Below, one piece after another: positions 19,520-28,669 of a stretch of 64,000 nucleotides of DNA (within the stretch, counting starts at the first letter, position 1; each line of letters begins with the position of its first letter). The translations under genes and the position numbers were made by a program. The notes under the pieces are model-generated. The model was not told the origin of the DNA. It made no database searches and was given only the letters and a program-made list of their open reading frames with translations. Origin of the DNA: Streptomyces zhaozhouensis (lineage in GTDB: Bacteria; Actinomycetota; Actinomycetes; Streptomycetales; Streptomycetaceae); contig NZ_OCNE01000005.1 of NCBI RefSeq assembly GCF_900230195.1, positions 186,001 to 250,000 of the forward strand, written 5' to 3'.

Positions 19520-21436
19520 TCAGCCGGCCGTGCCGGTGCGCCACAGCACCTCGCCGTCGGCCGACCTGATCCGCGCCTCGCCGTCCGCGGCCACCACCAG
19601 GACGGCGCCCGCGTTCCCCTCGGTGGGCGTGGCCCACAGCGCCGCGCCCTCCGCGTCCACCAGCACCAGCCGGCCGTCCTCCCGGAACTCGGCGCGCCCC
19701 GCCTCGCCCCCGGCCTCGCCGGCCTCCCAGACGACCTCCTCCCGCGCGTTCCTGAGCCGCAGGTCGGAGTCCTCCTCGAAACGCAGCCTGGCGCTGCCCG
19801 AGCTGATCACCTCGCCCCTGCGCAGCACCACGGGCGCGGCCAGCTCCCGGTCCCGGGGCGGCTCGCCCGGCACGATCTCGCCGGCGGCCAGCCGCCGCAG
19901 CGCCGTGAGCGAGGGAGTGAACGCGTAGAGCGCGCCCTCCGTCCGCACGAACGGGCGCATCGTCAACGACACCTGCTCGTCGCTCCCCCGCACGGGGAAC
20001 GACGCGGAGCCGCCGCTGCCGATCACCGCGTCCCTGCCGACCGCCGGGTCGCGCACGGGGAAGTCCTCCGCCTCCACCCAGGAGCGCTGGACGAACTCGA
20101 ACTGCGCCACCAGATCGGCCTGGTAGGAGACGAAGACCAGGCCGCGCGGCGCGTCAGCACCGTTCTCCGCGCCGCCGGTCGGATCGAAGCGCGCCCCGTA
20201 CGGCACCCCGCGCCGCATCAGGCGGCGACCGTCCAACGCGCCCTGGAGCGCGACCGGTTCCGGGTCGGAGACGCGGGCCAGCAGGCCGTCGCGCGGGTTG
20301 GTCTTGCGCAGGTGGGAGCAGAGCGGCACGGCGCGGCCGTGCAGGTCGTCGCCGTAGGTGACGTCGTTGTCCGCGTCGGTCTCGGGGTCGGGGTGCGGAT
20401 CGGCGTCCGGGTACTTGGTCAGCGGCGCGCCGGAGCGCCAGCGGCCCATCAGCCGGGCGGCCAGCCACTCGCTGCCGGCCTCCGGCGGGATCGCGTCCCG
20501 CGCGCGCAACTCGGCGGCCAGGTCGGCGGCCTGGGCCCACCAGCCGGGGACGTCCTGGGCGAGGCGCCGCACCACCTGGAAGGAGCCGTCCCGCATCCAC
20601 TCGGGCAGCCAGTCCGGCAGCCGGTGGTCCTTGGGATGGCCGACCAGGAACTCGCCGGCCGCGACGATCCGGGTGCCGGGTTTGCCGAGCTGCTGGTCGG
20701 GGTCGTCCGGGTCGGGCTCGTCGAAGTCCCGCACCCCTGGCTGGCTGACGCCGTCCTTGAAGCCGAAGTGCTCCCGGCCGCGCAGGCTGCCGGCGAGGGT
20801 GCCGGCCGGCTGCTCGAAGACGACGGCCAGCCCGGCGTCCCGCGCCTCCCGGTGCTCCTCCGCCAGCGCGCGCTTCAGGTCCTCCGGGTCGTCGGCGGCG
20901 AGGGTGAGCACCGCGTGCACCGCCCGCTGGCCGTCCGCGCCGAAGAGCCAGTGCTCGGGGGCGCTCTCCCCCGCGTCGCCGAGCAGCGCGGCGCGCCGGG
21001 CCGGCCCCTGGAGGAACGCCTCCCGCGTGGTGCCCCGGGGCACGTCCGCGTAGGGAGCGCCGCCGATCAGCGTCTCCAGGCCGGCGTGGGTGAGGCCGAC
21101 CGAGCGCCAGGTGGCGCGGTGGCGCTCCGGGTCGACGCCGGAACGGGCCCGCCGGGCGCGGCTGAACTGGCGGTTGAAGTCGGCCACCTCGCGGGTGGTG
21201 GCGATCCGGGGGCGCAGCCGGTCCAGCCACCGCCTGGCCGCCTCGGGTGTGTCGAATCCGAGCAGCAGCAGGTGGACGTGGTCCTTGCGGAAGCCCGCGA
21301 GGACGTCGCCCTGGATCTCGGTGCTCTGCCGCAGCGGCGGCCCGGCCGAGCGGGGCGCGGCGCCGGGCGCCGGCACCCGCGCGGTCGGCGCGGCGTGCGG
21401 GGTGGTGGGGGCGGTCGGCTCGGGTGGGTGGGGCAT
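19520..21436 (-). CDS. DyP-type heme peroxidase with C-terminal bulb-lectin-like domain
   Basis: A 638-residue protein. Residues 33-515 or so form a dye-decolorizing peroxidase: GFKDG (225-229) gives the distal aspartate D228, PLCSHLRKTNPR the proximal heme histidine H375, and RRGVPYG the distal arginine region. The last 90 residues (about 548-638) hold three repeats of the bulb-type mannose-lectin pattern, for example LRFEEDSDLRLRN, FREDGRLVLVDAEGAALW and ADGEARIRSADGEVLW. The mannose-binding QxDxNxVxY residues are degenerate in all three. There is no Tat or Sec signal, only a Pro/Ala-rich lead. The ATG at 21436 follows GGAGGG; one at 21505 is less likely. Confidence 0.88.
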   Translation of the reverse strand: MPHPPEPTAPTTPHAAPTARVPAPGAAPRSAGPPLRQSTEIQGDVLAGFRKDHVHLLLLGFDTPEAARRWLDRLRPRIATTREVADFNRQFSRARRARSGVDPERHRATWRSVGLTHAGLETLIGGAPYADVPRGTTREAFLQGPARRAALLGDAGESAPEHWLFGADGQRAVHAVLTLAADDPEDLKRALAEEHREARDAGLAVVFEQPAGTLAGSLRGREHFGFKDGVSQPGVRDFDEPDPDDPDQQLGKPGTRIVAAGEFLVGHPKDHRLPDWLPEWMRDGSFQVVRRLAQDVPGWWAQAADLAAELRARDAIPPEAGSEWLAARLMGRWRSGAPLTKYPDADPHPDPETDADNDVTYGDDLHGRAVPLCSHLRKTNPRDGLLARVSDPEPVALQGALDGRRLMRRGVPYGARFDPTGGAENGADAPRGLVFVSYQADLVAQFEFVQRSWVEAEDFPVRDPAVGRDAVIGSGGSASFPVRGSDEQVSLTMRPFVRTEGALYAFTPSLTALRRLAAGEIVPGEPPRDRELAAPVVLRRGEVISSGSARLRFEEDSDLRLRNAREEVVWEAGEAGGEAGRAEFREDGRLVLVDAEGAALWATPTEGNAGAVLVVAADGEARIRSADGEVLWRTGTAG

Positions 21437-21677
21437 CGGCCCTCCGGAATGTCGGTGGAGCGGCTGGCCCGCGCGGAAGACCCCTCCGTCACCGTAGGTA
21501 GCCATCCGTCACGTCGGGGCGAAGCTACCGGCCCGGCGGGCGGAACAGTCCCTTCCACCGGGGAGTCCACCCCTTCGAGGGGGTCGTGCGCGCGGATCGC
21601 GTTGACGCTCGGGCGCGCGCCGGGGGTTTTCCGCGCGGCCCGGCCGGTTACTCGCGTGAGGCCGGCCACCGCACCGG

Positions 21678-21701
21678 CAACCGCAACCGCAACCGCAACC
21701 G
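21678..21701. repeat. Four CAACCG tandem repeats in a leader region
   Basis: The hexamer CAACCG repeats four times without change, about 30 bases before the DJ-1/PfpI gene. It lies in the 293-base gap between two divergent genes, where no other element is convincing. The repeats may affect the leader of that mRNA, or may be neutral slippage. Confidence 0.8.
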
Positions 21702-21729
21702 TCGAACGACAGAAACGGTGGACCAGACG

Positions 21730-22272
21730 ATGCGTATCGCGTTTCTCACCGCGCACGAGGGCGTCGAGCAGGTGGAGCTGACCGAGCCGTGGGAGGCGGT
21801 CGCCGCCACCGGGGAGACCCCGCAGCTGATCTCGACCCGTCCCGGCGAGGTGCGGGCGTTCCACCACCTGGACAAGGCCGACGCCTTCCCGGTGGACGGC
21901 ACGGTGGCGGAGACCTCCCCGGACGCGTTCGACGCGCTGGTGCTGCCGGGCGGCGTGGCCAACCCGGACGCGCTGCGCGTCGACCGCCAGGCCGTGGCCT
22001 TCGCCCGCTCCTTCTTCGACGCGGGCAAGCCGGTCGCCGCGATCTGCCACGCCCCCTGGACGCTGATCGAGGCGGACGTGGTCGCCGACCGGACCATGAC
22101 CTCCTGGCCGAGCCTGCGGACCGACCTGACGAACGCCGGCGCCCACTGGGTGGACGAGCCGGTCCAGGTCTGCCGCGCCGGCCGCAGCACGCTGGTGACC
22201 AGCCGCAAGCCCGACGACCTGCCGCACTTCAACGAGGCGATGCTCCGCGAGTTCGGCAAGGTCGCGGCCTGA
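21730..22272 (+). CDS. DJ-1/PfpI family protein
   Basis: A 180-residue class I amidotransferase-like protein. The nucleophile elbow AAICHAPWTL holds the reactive cysteine and histidine, with an upstream acidic residue in the beta-strand (LTEPWEAV) as usual in PfpI/YhbO proteins. Members act as glyoxalases, deglycases or chaperones in carbonyl stress. The start at 21730 matches the first beta-strand MRIAFLTAHEG; its ribosome site is weak. The next gene follows after 40 bases and may be co-transcribed. Confidence 0.88.
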   Translation: MRIAFLTAHEGVEQVELTEPWEAVAATGETPQLISTRPGEVRAFHHLDKADAFPVDGTVAETSPDAFDALVLPGGVANPDALRVDRQAVAFARSFFDAGKPVAAICHAPWTLIEADVVADRTMTSWPSLRTDLTNAGAHWVDEPVQVCRAGRSTLVTSRKPDDLPHFNEAMLREFGKVAA

Positions 22273-22312
22273 GCCGGCACCGACCGAGCCCGCACCGCCG
22301 ACGGAGGGCACC

Positions 22313-23533
22313 ATGCATCTCGGATTTCTCAGCCCCCTGCTCCAACGCCCCGGCCCCTGGGCCTCGGTGTACGTCAACACCTCCCAGATCGCGGCGGACG
22401 CGGAGGAGCAGATCGCACTCCAGGCCCGCGCGGCCGGCGACCAGCTCGCCGGGCAGGGCGCCGACGAGGCGACCTGCCGGGCGGTGCGCGCCGCCTGCGC
22501 GGGCCTCGACCGGGGGGAGGCCGGCCACGCGCTCTTCGCCACCGAGGGTGAGGTGGTACTCGACGTTCCGCTGACCTCTCCCCCGCCCTCCCCTCCGTCC
22601 ACGACCTGGGCCTCGCTGCCCCGGCTCGGGCCGATGCTGGACTACGGCGAGCGACGCCCGCCGACGCTGGTGGCCTTCGTCGACCGGGAGGGCGCCGACA
22701 TCAGGTACCTCGGTACCCATGGCGGCGCGCGGCCGATGGAACGGGTCGCGGGCCAGGAGTGGCCGATCCACCGCACCGGGCGGGCCGACTGGTCCGAGCG
22801 CCACTTCCAACTGGCCGTGGAGAACACCTGGGAGGAGAACGCGCGGCTGATCGCCGAGCACCTCGCCGACGACGCCGCCGAGGCCGGGGCCGAGCTGCTG
22901 GTGCTCGCGGGCGAGCCCCGGGAGCGCGTCGCCGTGCTCGACCAGCTCCCCGAGCCGCTGCGGGAGTCGGCCGTCGAGAGCGAGTTCGGCGGGCGCGCGG
23001 CCGGCACCGACGAGGAACGGCTGGACGCGCGCGTCGCCGAGGCCAGGACCGCGCTCAGCGAGCGGCGGGCCGCGCGGCGCTACGACCGTTTCCTGGCCGG
23101 CCGGGTCGAGACCGACGAACGCGGGGTCGACGCCGTCGAGGGCGTTCCCGCGCTGCTCGACGCGGCGCGCGAGCACCGGATCGACACCCTGCTGGTCCGG
23201 CTGGACGGCCCCGACCTGCACCGGGACGTCTGGGTCGGCGCGGAACCCGATCAACTGGCCGCGCGCCGCTCCGAGTCGGCCTATCTGGGCGAGCCCGAGC
23301 CGCGGCCGGCGCGCGCCGACGACGCGCTGCTGCGCTCGGCGGCGGCCAACGAGGCCGAGGTGGTCGTGGTCGCCGGGCCCGTCCCCGAGGAGGGCCCCTT
23401 CGTGGCCCGCGACGGGCTGCCCGCCGGCGGCCTCGGGGCGCTGCTGCGCTGGCCCTACCAGGACGGCGTCCCGGACGGCGGCCATCGGCCGCCCGGGGAC
23501 ATCCCCACCGGCGGACCCCGCGCGCCGGGGTGA
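22313..23533 (+). CDS. baeRF/Rv2629-like protein (eRF1-related fold)
   Basis: A 406-residue soluble protein that resembles the actinobacterial Rv2629 family, whose fold is related to archaeal and eukaryotic release factor eRF1. Visible landmarks are the N-terminal PGPWASVYVNTS, the central strand PPTLVAFVDREGADIRY, and a charged WSERHFQLAVENTWEENARLIAEHLAD helix. No GGQ peptide-release motif is present, so termination activity is not implied. A role under hypoxia or stress is suggested for Rv2629; here it lies next to a carbonyl-stress-type gene. Family assignment is by remembered resemblance. Confidence 0.75.
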   Translation: MHLGFLSPLLQRPGPWASVYVNTSQIAADAEEQIALQARAAGDQLAGQGADEATCRAVRAACAGLDRGEAGHALFATEGEVVLDVPLTSPPPSPPSTTWASLPRLGPMLDYGERRPPTLVAFVDREGADIRYLGTHGGARPMERVAGQEWPIHRTGRADWSERHFQLAVENTWEENARLIAEHLADDAAEAGAELLVLAGEPRERVAVLDQLPEPLRESAVESEFGGRAAGTDEERLDARVAEARTALSERRAARRYDRFLAGRVETDERGVDAVEGVPALLDAAREHRIDTLLVRLDGPDLHRDVWVGAEPDQLAARRSESAYLGEPEPRPARADDALLRSAAANEAEVVVVAGPVPEEGPFVARDGLPAGGLGALLRWPYQDGVPDGGHRPPGDIPTGGPRAPG

Positions 23534-23712
23534 ACGCCCGGGGCACGGGACATCGCGCGGGCGCTCGTTTAGGGCGCCCGCGCGCCGGGGTACCCGGGGG
23601 CGCGTGCGGAACGCCGCCCGCCGGGGGCGGCGCCGCCGTCGCGGGCGGAGACCGCAGGACAGGTGCGGGCGGAGACCGCAGGACCAGGCGCGATTCCCGG
23701 GAGGCAGCGCAG

Positions 23713-25557
23713 ATGACAGCAGCGGACCAGTACCTTGCCGAGCTGGGCCAGCAGCTCCGGGTGGACGCGGTGCGCGCCACCTCGAAGGCCGGCTCCGGGC
23801 ACCCCACCTCCTCGATGTCGGCGGCCGACCTGATGGCCGTGCTGCTCGCCCGCCACCTGCGCTACGACTTCGACTGGCCCGACCACCCCGGCAACGACCG
23901 GCTGATCCTCTCCAAGGGCCACGCCTCCCCGCTGCTGTACGCCGCCTACAAGGCGGCCGGCGCGGTCACCGACGAGGAGCTGGGGACCTACCGCACGCTC
24001 GGCAGCAGGCTGGAGGGCCATCCCACCCCCCGGCTGCCGTGGGTGGACGTGGCCACGGGGTCGCTGGGTCAGGGGCTGCCGATCGGCGCCGGGATCGCCC
24101 TGGCAGGTCAGCGCCTCCAGGAGGCGGACTCCCGCGTGTGGGTGATCACCGGCGACAGCGAGCTGGCCGAGGGCTCGGTCTGGGAGGCGTTCGAGCACGC
24201 GGGGTACGAGCGGCTCGCCAGCCTCACCGCGATCGTCGACGTCAACCGCCTCGGCCAGCGCGGCCCGACCCGCCACGAGTGGGACCTGGAGGCGTACGCG
24301 CGGCGGATCGCGGCGTTCGACTGGCACACCATCGAGGTCGACGGCCACGACCCGGCGGCGATCGACGCGGCCTACACGGAGGCCGCCGGCGTCACCGACC
24401 GGCCCACCGCGATCCTGGCGCGGACCCAGAAGGGGCGCGGGGTGGCCGCGGTGGCCGACCAGGAGGGCAAGCACGGCAAGCCGATGCCGGACGAGGCCGA
24501 GGCCGTCGAGGAGCTGGGCGGGGTGCGGGACCTGCGGGTCGACGTGCGCCGCCCGGAGGCGTTGACGGTGCCGCCGAGGCCCGGCGGCGGCCCGGTCGAG
24601 CTGCCCCGCTACGAGGTGGGCGAGAAGGTCGCGACCAGGAACGCCTTCGGTGAGGCGCTGGCCGCGCTGGGCGCGGCGCGGCCCGAGGTCGTGGCGCTGG
24701 ACGGCGAGGTGGGCGACTCGACCCGCGCGGAGTTCTTCGCGAAGCGGCACCCGGAACGCTACTTCGAGTGCTACATCGCCGAGCAGGAGCTGGTGGCCAC
24801 GGCCGTCGGCATGGCGGTGCGCGGCTGGCTGCCGTTCGCCGCGACGTTCGCCGCGTTCCTCACCCGGGCCCACGACTTCCTGCGGATGGCGACGGTGAGC
24901 CGGGTGGGGCTCTGCGTCTCCGGCTCGCACGCCGGGGTGGCGATCGGCGAGGACGGCCCCTCGCAGATGGGCCTGGAGGACCTGGCGATGTTCCGGGCGC
25001 TCCACGAGTCGACGGTGCTCTACCCCTGCGACGCCAACCAGGCGGCCCAACTGGTCGCGGAGATGGCCGAGGAGAGCGGCGTGCGCTATCTGCGCACCTC
25101 GCGCGGCGCCGATCCGGTGATCTACGGTCCGGAAGAACGTTTCCCCGTCGGCGGCAGCAAGCTGCTGCGGTCCTCGGCCGAGGACCGGCTGACCGTGGTC
25201 GCGGCCGGGGTGACCGTGCACGAGGCGCTGCGCGCGGCGGACGAACTGGCCGAGGAGGGCATCCCCGTGCGGGTGGTCGACCTGTACTCGGTGAAGCCGG
25301 TGGACGCGGCGGCGCTGCGGGAGGCGGCGGAGTCGACGGGATGCCTGCTCACCGTGGAGGACCACCGGCACGCCGGCGGTCTCGGCGACGCGGTGCTCGA
25401 CGCCTTCTCCGACGGCCGGGCGGTGCCCCGGCTGCTGCGGCTGGCGGTCGACACGATGCCGGGGTCGGCGACCCCGGACGAGCAACTGCGTGCCGCGGGC
25501 ATCGACGCGGGCGCGATCGCGACGGCGGCCCGGAGGTTTCTGGCCGGGTACGGCTGA
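23713..25557 (+). CDS. Transketolase, short single-chain type
   Basis: A thiamine-diphosphate enzyme moving two-carbon units in the non-oxidative pentose-phosphate pathway. At 614 residues it is shorter than the common 690-residue bacterial form and resembles the animal-type length. It shows GHPTSSMSAADLMAVL, the diphosphate motif GDSELAEGSVWEA ... VDVNRLGQ, and the catalytic glutamate in CYIAEQELVATAVG. The C-terminal domain has VVDLYSVKPVD and VEDHRHAGGLG. A 1-deoxyxylulose synthase is excluded by motif and length. The ATG at 23713 follows GGGAGG. Confidence 0.92.
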   Translation: MTAADQYLAELGQQLRVDAVRATSKAGSGHPTSSMSAADLMAVLLARHLRYDFDWPDHPGNDRLILSKGHASPLLYAAYKAAGAVTDEELGTYRTLGSRLEGHPTPRLPWVDVATGSLGQGLPIGAGIALAGQRLQEADSRVWVITGDSELAEGSVWEAFEHAGYERLASLTAIVDVNRLGQRGPTRHEWDLEAYARRIAAFDWHTIEVDGHDPAAIDAAYTEAAGVTDRPTAILARTQKGRGVAAVADQEGKHGKPMPDEAEAVEELGGVRDLRVDVRRPEALTVPPRPGGGPVELPRYEVGEKVATRNAFGEALAALGAARPEVVALDGEVGDSTRAEFFAKRHPERYFECYIAEQELVATAVGMAVRGWLPFAATFAAFLTRAHDFLRMATVSRVGLCVSGSHAGVAIGEDGPSQMGLEDLAMFRALHESTVLYPCDANQAAQLVAEMAEESGVRYLRTSRGADPVIYGPEERFPVGGSKLLRSSAEDRLTVVAAGVTVHEALRAADELAEEGIPVRVVDLYSVKPVDAAALREAAESTGCLLTVEDHRHAGGLGDAVLDAFSDGRAVPRLLRLAVDTMPGSATPDEQLRAAGIDAGAIATAARRFLAGYG

Positions 25558-25611
25558 CCCGCGGTCGTCCGCGACCCGCTGGAGGGCGTCCGCGCGTCCC
25601 GCGCGCCCCCG

Positions 25612-26670
25612 CTACGCCGGCGCGGCGGGCGCGCGGGAGGCCAGCAGGCTCTCGCAGGTCTCCGTCAGGGACGGGAGCGTGCGCAGCGTGTGGCGGGAAC
25701 GGGCCGCGAGGGCGGCCGTCGTGGGGACGCCGAGGTCGGCCAGGAGGGCGGCGAACCCGGGAGTGTGGCGCTCCCGCTCCCCGGGCGCCGCGTCCGCCGC
25801 GAGGATCAACTGGCAGCGGGCGTAGGTCGCCACCAGCCAGAACAGCACCTCGCGCTGGCGGCCGGCCCTGATCAGCGCGCGGCTGGCGTCGACGGCGATC
25901 GGCCGCGACGCCCGGCTGATGTCGGAACGGAACAGGAAGGGTGTGCGCGCGACGGCGCACGCCGCGTCGAACGCGTCGGCGAGCGCCGCCAGATGGGACT
26001 CGGCGCTCCCGGCGTCCAGCTCGGCGCAGCCGAGGGCGTCGAGCAGCGGCGGGTAGGCGTCCGACAGGCCGTGTTCGGCGAGCAGTTCGCGCACCCGCAG
26101 ATAGCGCAGGCGGACCGTGGGGTTGCGCAGTCCCGCGACGAGCAGCGCGTGGGTGGTGATCCCGGTCGGGAAGAGCCAGCCGATCACGGTGTCGGGGTCG
26201 GGCGGCGCCGGGTCTGCGGGCAGCGCCGCGGAGCGGGTGAGGCCCTCGGTCGCGCGGCCGAGCGCGTGGCGGTAGCGGCGCCGCACCCACGCCGGTGCGG
26301 CGAACCGCTCGGCGACGGTGGCCCGCAGCCGGGTCAGCCGCCCGGTGGGGTCGGCGATCAGGGTGTCGGCGCGGAACGGGCCGGCCAGGTGGTAGTCGGA
26401 GAGGACCGCCTCCGGGTCCTCCAGCGCCGCGAGCGGCACCAGGCTGATCTCCACCAGCGCCCCCCGGTGGAGGAACTTGCCGGGCTTGGCGGGCGGTTCG
26501 GGGTCGGTGGTGACCACCATGACGTCGGTGTCGGAGCCGAGCGGCACCTCGGCGGAGTCCGGCAGTCCCACCGTCGACCCGGTGAAGTAGGCGCCGGCGA
26601 ACCAGCGTTCCCGCGAGACGTGCCCGGCCACCCACGCGCGCGCGGCGTCGCGCGCCTCCCCCATCAGCAT
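25612..26670 (-). CDS. Nucleotidyltransferase-fold protein
   Basis: A 352-residue protein whose N-terminus has a Pol-beta-type nucleotidyltransferase active site: FTGSTVG followed by SDTDVMVV (GS plus DxD). The long alpha-helical C-terminal half, with many Arg and Ala, resembles domains seen in aminoglycoside adenylyltransferase-like proteins. The substrate is unknown; resistance should not be assumed. It converges on transketolase across a 54-base GC-rich gap. Confidence 0.7.
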   Translation of the reverse strand: MLMGEARDAARAWVAGHVSRERWFAGAYFTGSTVGLPDSAEVPLGSDTDVMVVTTDPEPPAKPGKFLHRGALVEISLVPLAALEDPEAVLSDYHLAGPFRADTLIADPTGRLTRLRATVAERFAAPAWVRRRYRHALGRATEGLTRSAALPADPAPPDPDTVIGWLFPTGITTHALLVAGLRNPTVRLRYLRVRELLAEHGLSDAYPPLLDALGCAELDAGSAESHLAALADAFDAACAVARTPFLFRSDISRASRPIAVDASRALIRAGRQREVLFWLVATYARCQLILAADAAPGERERHTPGFAALLADLGVPTTAALAARSRHTLRTLPSLTETCESLLASRAPAAPA

Positions 26671-26766
26671 CCGGCCATTGTGCCGTCTCGGGACCCCGAC
26701 CCCCGCGCGGGGCCCCGAGACGGCGGCACGGCGGGGCGTTCTCCGCCGTCGGCCGGTGGCGAGCCG

Positions 26767-27135
26767 TCAGTCGTGCTGTCCGAAGCGGGCCGCGGCCAGA
26801 TAGTCCGGCTTGGGATCCAGCGCGGCGGCCAGCCGGAAGTGGCGCAGCGCCTCGTCACCGCGCGCCGCGCGCTGGAGCGTGCGCGCCAGCGCGAAGTGCG
26901 CGTAGGCGTTGTCCGGCTCGCGCTCCAGCACCACCGAGAACTCGTGCTCCGCCCTGCGCAACTGCGCGCCGAGGAAGAACGCGCGGGCGCGCAGCAGCCG
27001 GGCCGCCGTGTTCTCCGGGTGGGCCTCCACCACGCCGTCCAGCAGCTTGACGGCGCCGCGCGGGTCGCCGGCGTCCAGCAGCCGCTCGGCCGCGCGGTAG
27101 GAGATGACATGGGTGGCGGGTGAGGTCTGGTACAC
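26767..27135 (-). CDS. Small TPR-repeat protein
   Basis: A 122-residue helical protein of about three tetratricopeptide repeats, seen as AERLLDAGDPRGAVKLLDGVVEAHP, RAEHEFSVVLEREPDNAYAHFALA and EALRHFRLAAALDP. The GTG at 27135 follows AAGGAGG and is preferred to in-frame codons further upstream. TPR proteins are protein-binding scaffolds; no partner can be named. It diverges from the MFS gene. Confidence 0.8.
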   Translation of the reverse strand: MYQTSPATHVISYRAAERLLDAGDPRGAVKLLDGVVEAHPENTAARLLRARAFFLGAQLRRAEHEFSVVLEREPDNAYAHFALARTLQRAARGDEALRHFRLAAALDPKPDYLAAARFGQHD

Positions 27136-27258
27136 GGTGCCCTCCTTGCGTGGTGTGAGGAGCGCTGGTTCGGTGGCGGCAACACGCTCCCTCCCCGGGG
27201 TATTCCCGCTTTCCCCGGTCGGGCCGTTCACCCGGCCTCCGGCAAGGGGCTACGCTGA

Positions 27259-28650
27259 GTGACCGTGGCCGAGAACGAGACCCTCCCCCGCCGTCGCCGT
27301 CTGCTGATCCTCGCCATCTGCTGCATGAGTCTGCTGATCGTCAGCCTCGACGTGACCGCGCTCAACGTCGCGCTGCCCGACCTCGGGCGGGAGTTGGACG
27401 CCGACGTCTCCGGGCTCCAGTGGACGATGGACGTCTACACCGTGGTGCTGGCGTCCTTTCTGCTGCTGTCCGGTTCGATGGCCGACCGGCTGGGGCGGCG
27501 GCTGGTCTTCCGGATCGGGCTGGTCGTCTTCACGACGGGCTCGGTGCTGTGCGCGCTGGCGCCGGGGTTGGAGTGGCTGATCGTCTTCCGGGGGATGCAG
27601 GCGGTCGGCGGTTCGATGCTCAACCCGGTGGCGATGTCCATCATCACCAACACCTTCACCGACCGCCGCGAGTTGGCCCGGGCGATCGGGGCCTGGGGCG
27701 GGGTGGTGGGGATCTCGATGGCGATCGGGCCGATCGTCGGGGGCGCCCTGGTGCACTCCTTCGGGTGGCGCGCGATCTTCTGGCTCAACCTGCCGATCGG
27801 GGTGGCCGCCCTGGTGCTCACCACGCTCTTCGTGCCCGAGTCGCGCGCGCCCCGGCCGCGACGGCTGGACCCGGTGGGGCAGGTGCTGGTGATCACGCTG
27901 CTGGGCGCGTTGACCTTCGGCATCATCGAGGGCGGCAAGGAGGGCTGGTCCTCGCCGCTGCTGCTGGCGGGGGTCGGGGTGGCGGCGCTCGCGCTGGTGG
28001 GGCTGCTGCGCTACGAGCCGAGGCGGCGGGAGCCGCTGCTGGAGCTGGACTTCTTCCGCAGTGTGCCGTTCAGCGGGGCGTTCGCGATCGCCATCGCCTC
28101 CTTCGCCGCGCTGGCCGGCTTTCTCTTTCTCAACACGCTCTACCTCCAGGACCAGCGGGGGCTGAGTCCGCTGGAGGCGGGCCTCTACCTGCTGCCGATG
28201 GCGGTGACCACGCTGGTCTTCTCGCCGCTGTCCGGGCAGTTGCTCGGGCTGGTCGGCGAGCGGGTGCCGCTGGTGATCGCGGGGGTCGCGCTCACGTTCA
28301 GCGGGGCGTGGCTGTCGGGCGTCGAGACCTCGACGCCGCTGTGGGTGCTCTTCACCGGCTATGTGGTCTTCGGCGTCGGCTTCGGCCTGGTCAACGCGCC
28401 CATCACGCACACCGCGGTCACCGGGATGCCCAAGACGCAGGCCGGCGTCGCCGCGGGGGTGGCGTCGACCGGGCGGCAGGTCGGCTCGGCCCTGGGCATC
28501 GCGGTGGTGGGCACCGCGCTGGCCGCCGGCTCGCGCACCGCCGGATGGTGGATCATCTGCGGCTGCGGAGCGTTGGTGCTGCTGCTGGGGGCGGCGACGA
28601 CGGGCGCACGGGCCCGCCGCACGGCCGAACGGGCCGGGCGGCGGGCCTGA
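27259..28650 (+). CDS. MFS drug-efflux type transporter (DHA2, EmrB/QacA-like)
   Basis: A 463-residue membrane protein with 14 predicted helices. DHA2 signatures are present: LDVTALNVALPDLG in helix 1, the A-motif region GSMADRLGRRLVF, and motif C-like WGGVVGISMAIGPIVGGAL. It probably exports drugs or metabolites by proton antiport. The first GTG (27259) follows AAGGGG; GTG at 27265 is equally usable. No TetR or MarR regulator lies beside it. Confidence 0.9.
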   Translation: MTVAENETLPRRRRLLILAICCMSLLIVSLDVTALNVALPDLGRELDADVSGLQWTMDVYTVVLASFLLLSGSMADRLGRRLVFRIGLVVFTTGSVLCALAPGLEWLIVFRGMQAVGGSMLNPVAMSIITNTFTDRRELARAIGAWGGVVGISMAIGPIVGGALVHSFGWRAIFWLNLPIGVAALVLTTLFVPESRAPRPRRLDPVGQVLVITLLGALTFGIIEGGKEGWSSPLLLAGVGVAALALVGLLRYEPRRREPLLELDFFRSVPFSGAFAIAIASFAALAGFLFLNTLYLQDQRGLSPLEAGLYLLPMAVTTLVFSPLSGQLLGLVGERVPLVIAGVALTFSGAWLSGVETSTPLWVLFTGYVVFGVGFGLVNAPITHTAVTGMPKTQAGVAAGVASTGRQVGSALGIAVVGTALAAGSRTAGWWIICGCGALVLLLGAATTGARARRTAERAGRRA

Positions 28651-28669
28651 CGACGCGGTCCCTCCCGGC

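Noticed and set aside
21569..21583. Hairpin CCCCTTCGAGGGG before the DJ-1 gene
   Set aside because: The stem is only four to five base pairs, as expected by chance in this base composition.
25558..25611. Terminator between transketolase and the nucleotidyltransferase gene
   Set aside because: The gap is GC-rich with only weak, short pairing; no clear stem could be drawn.
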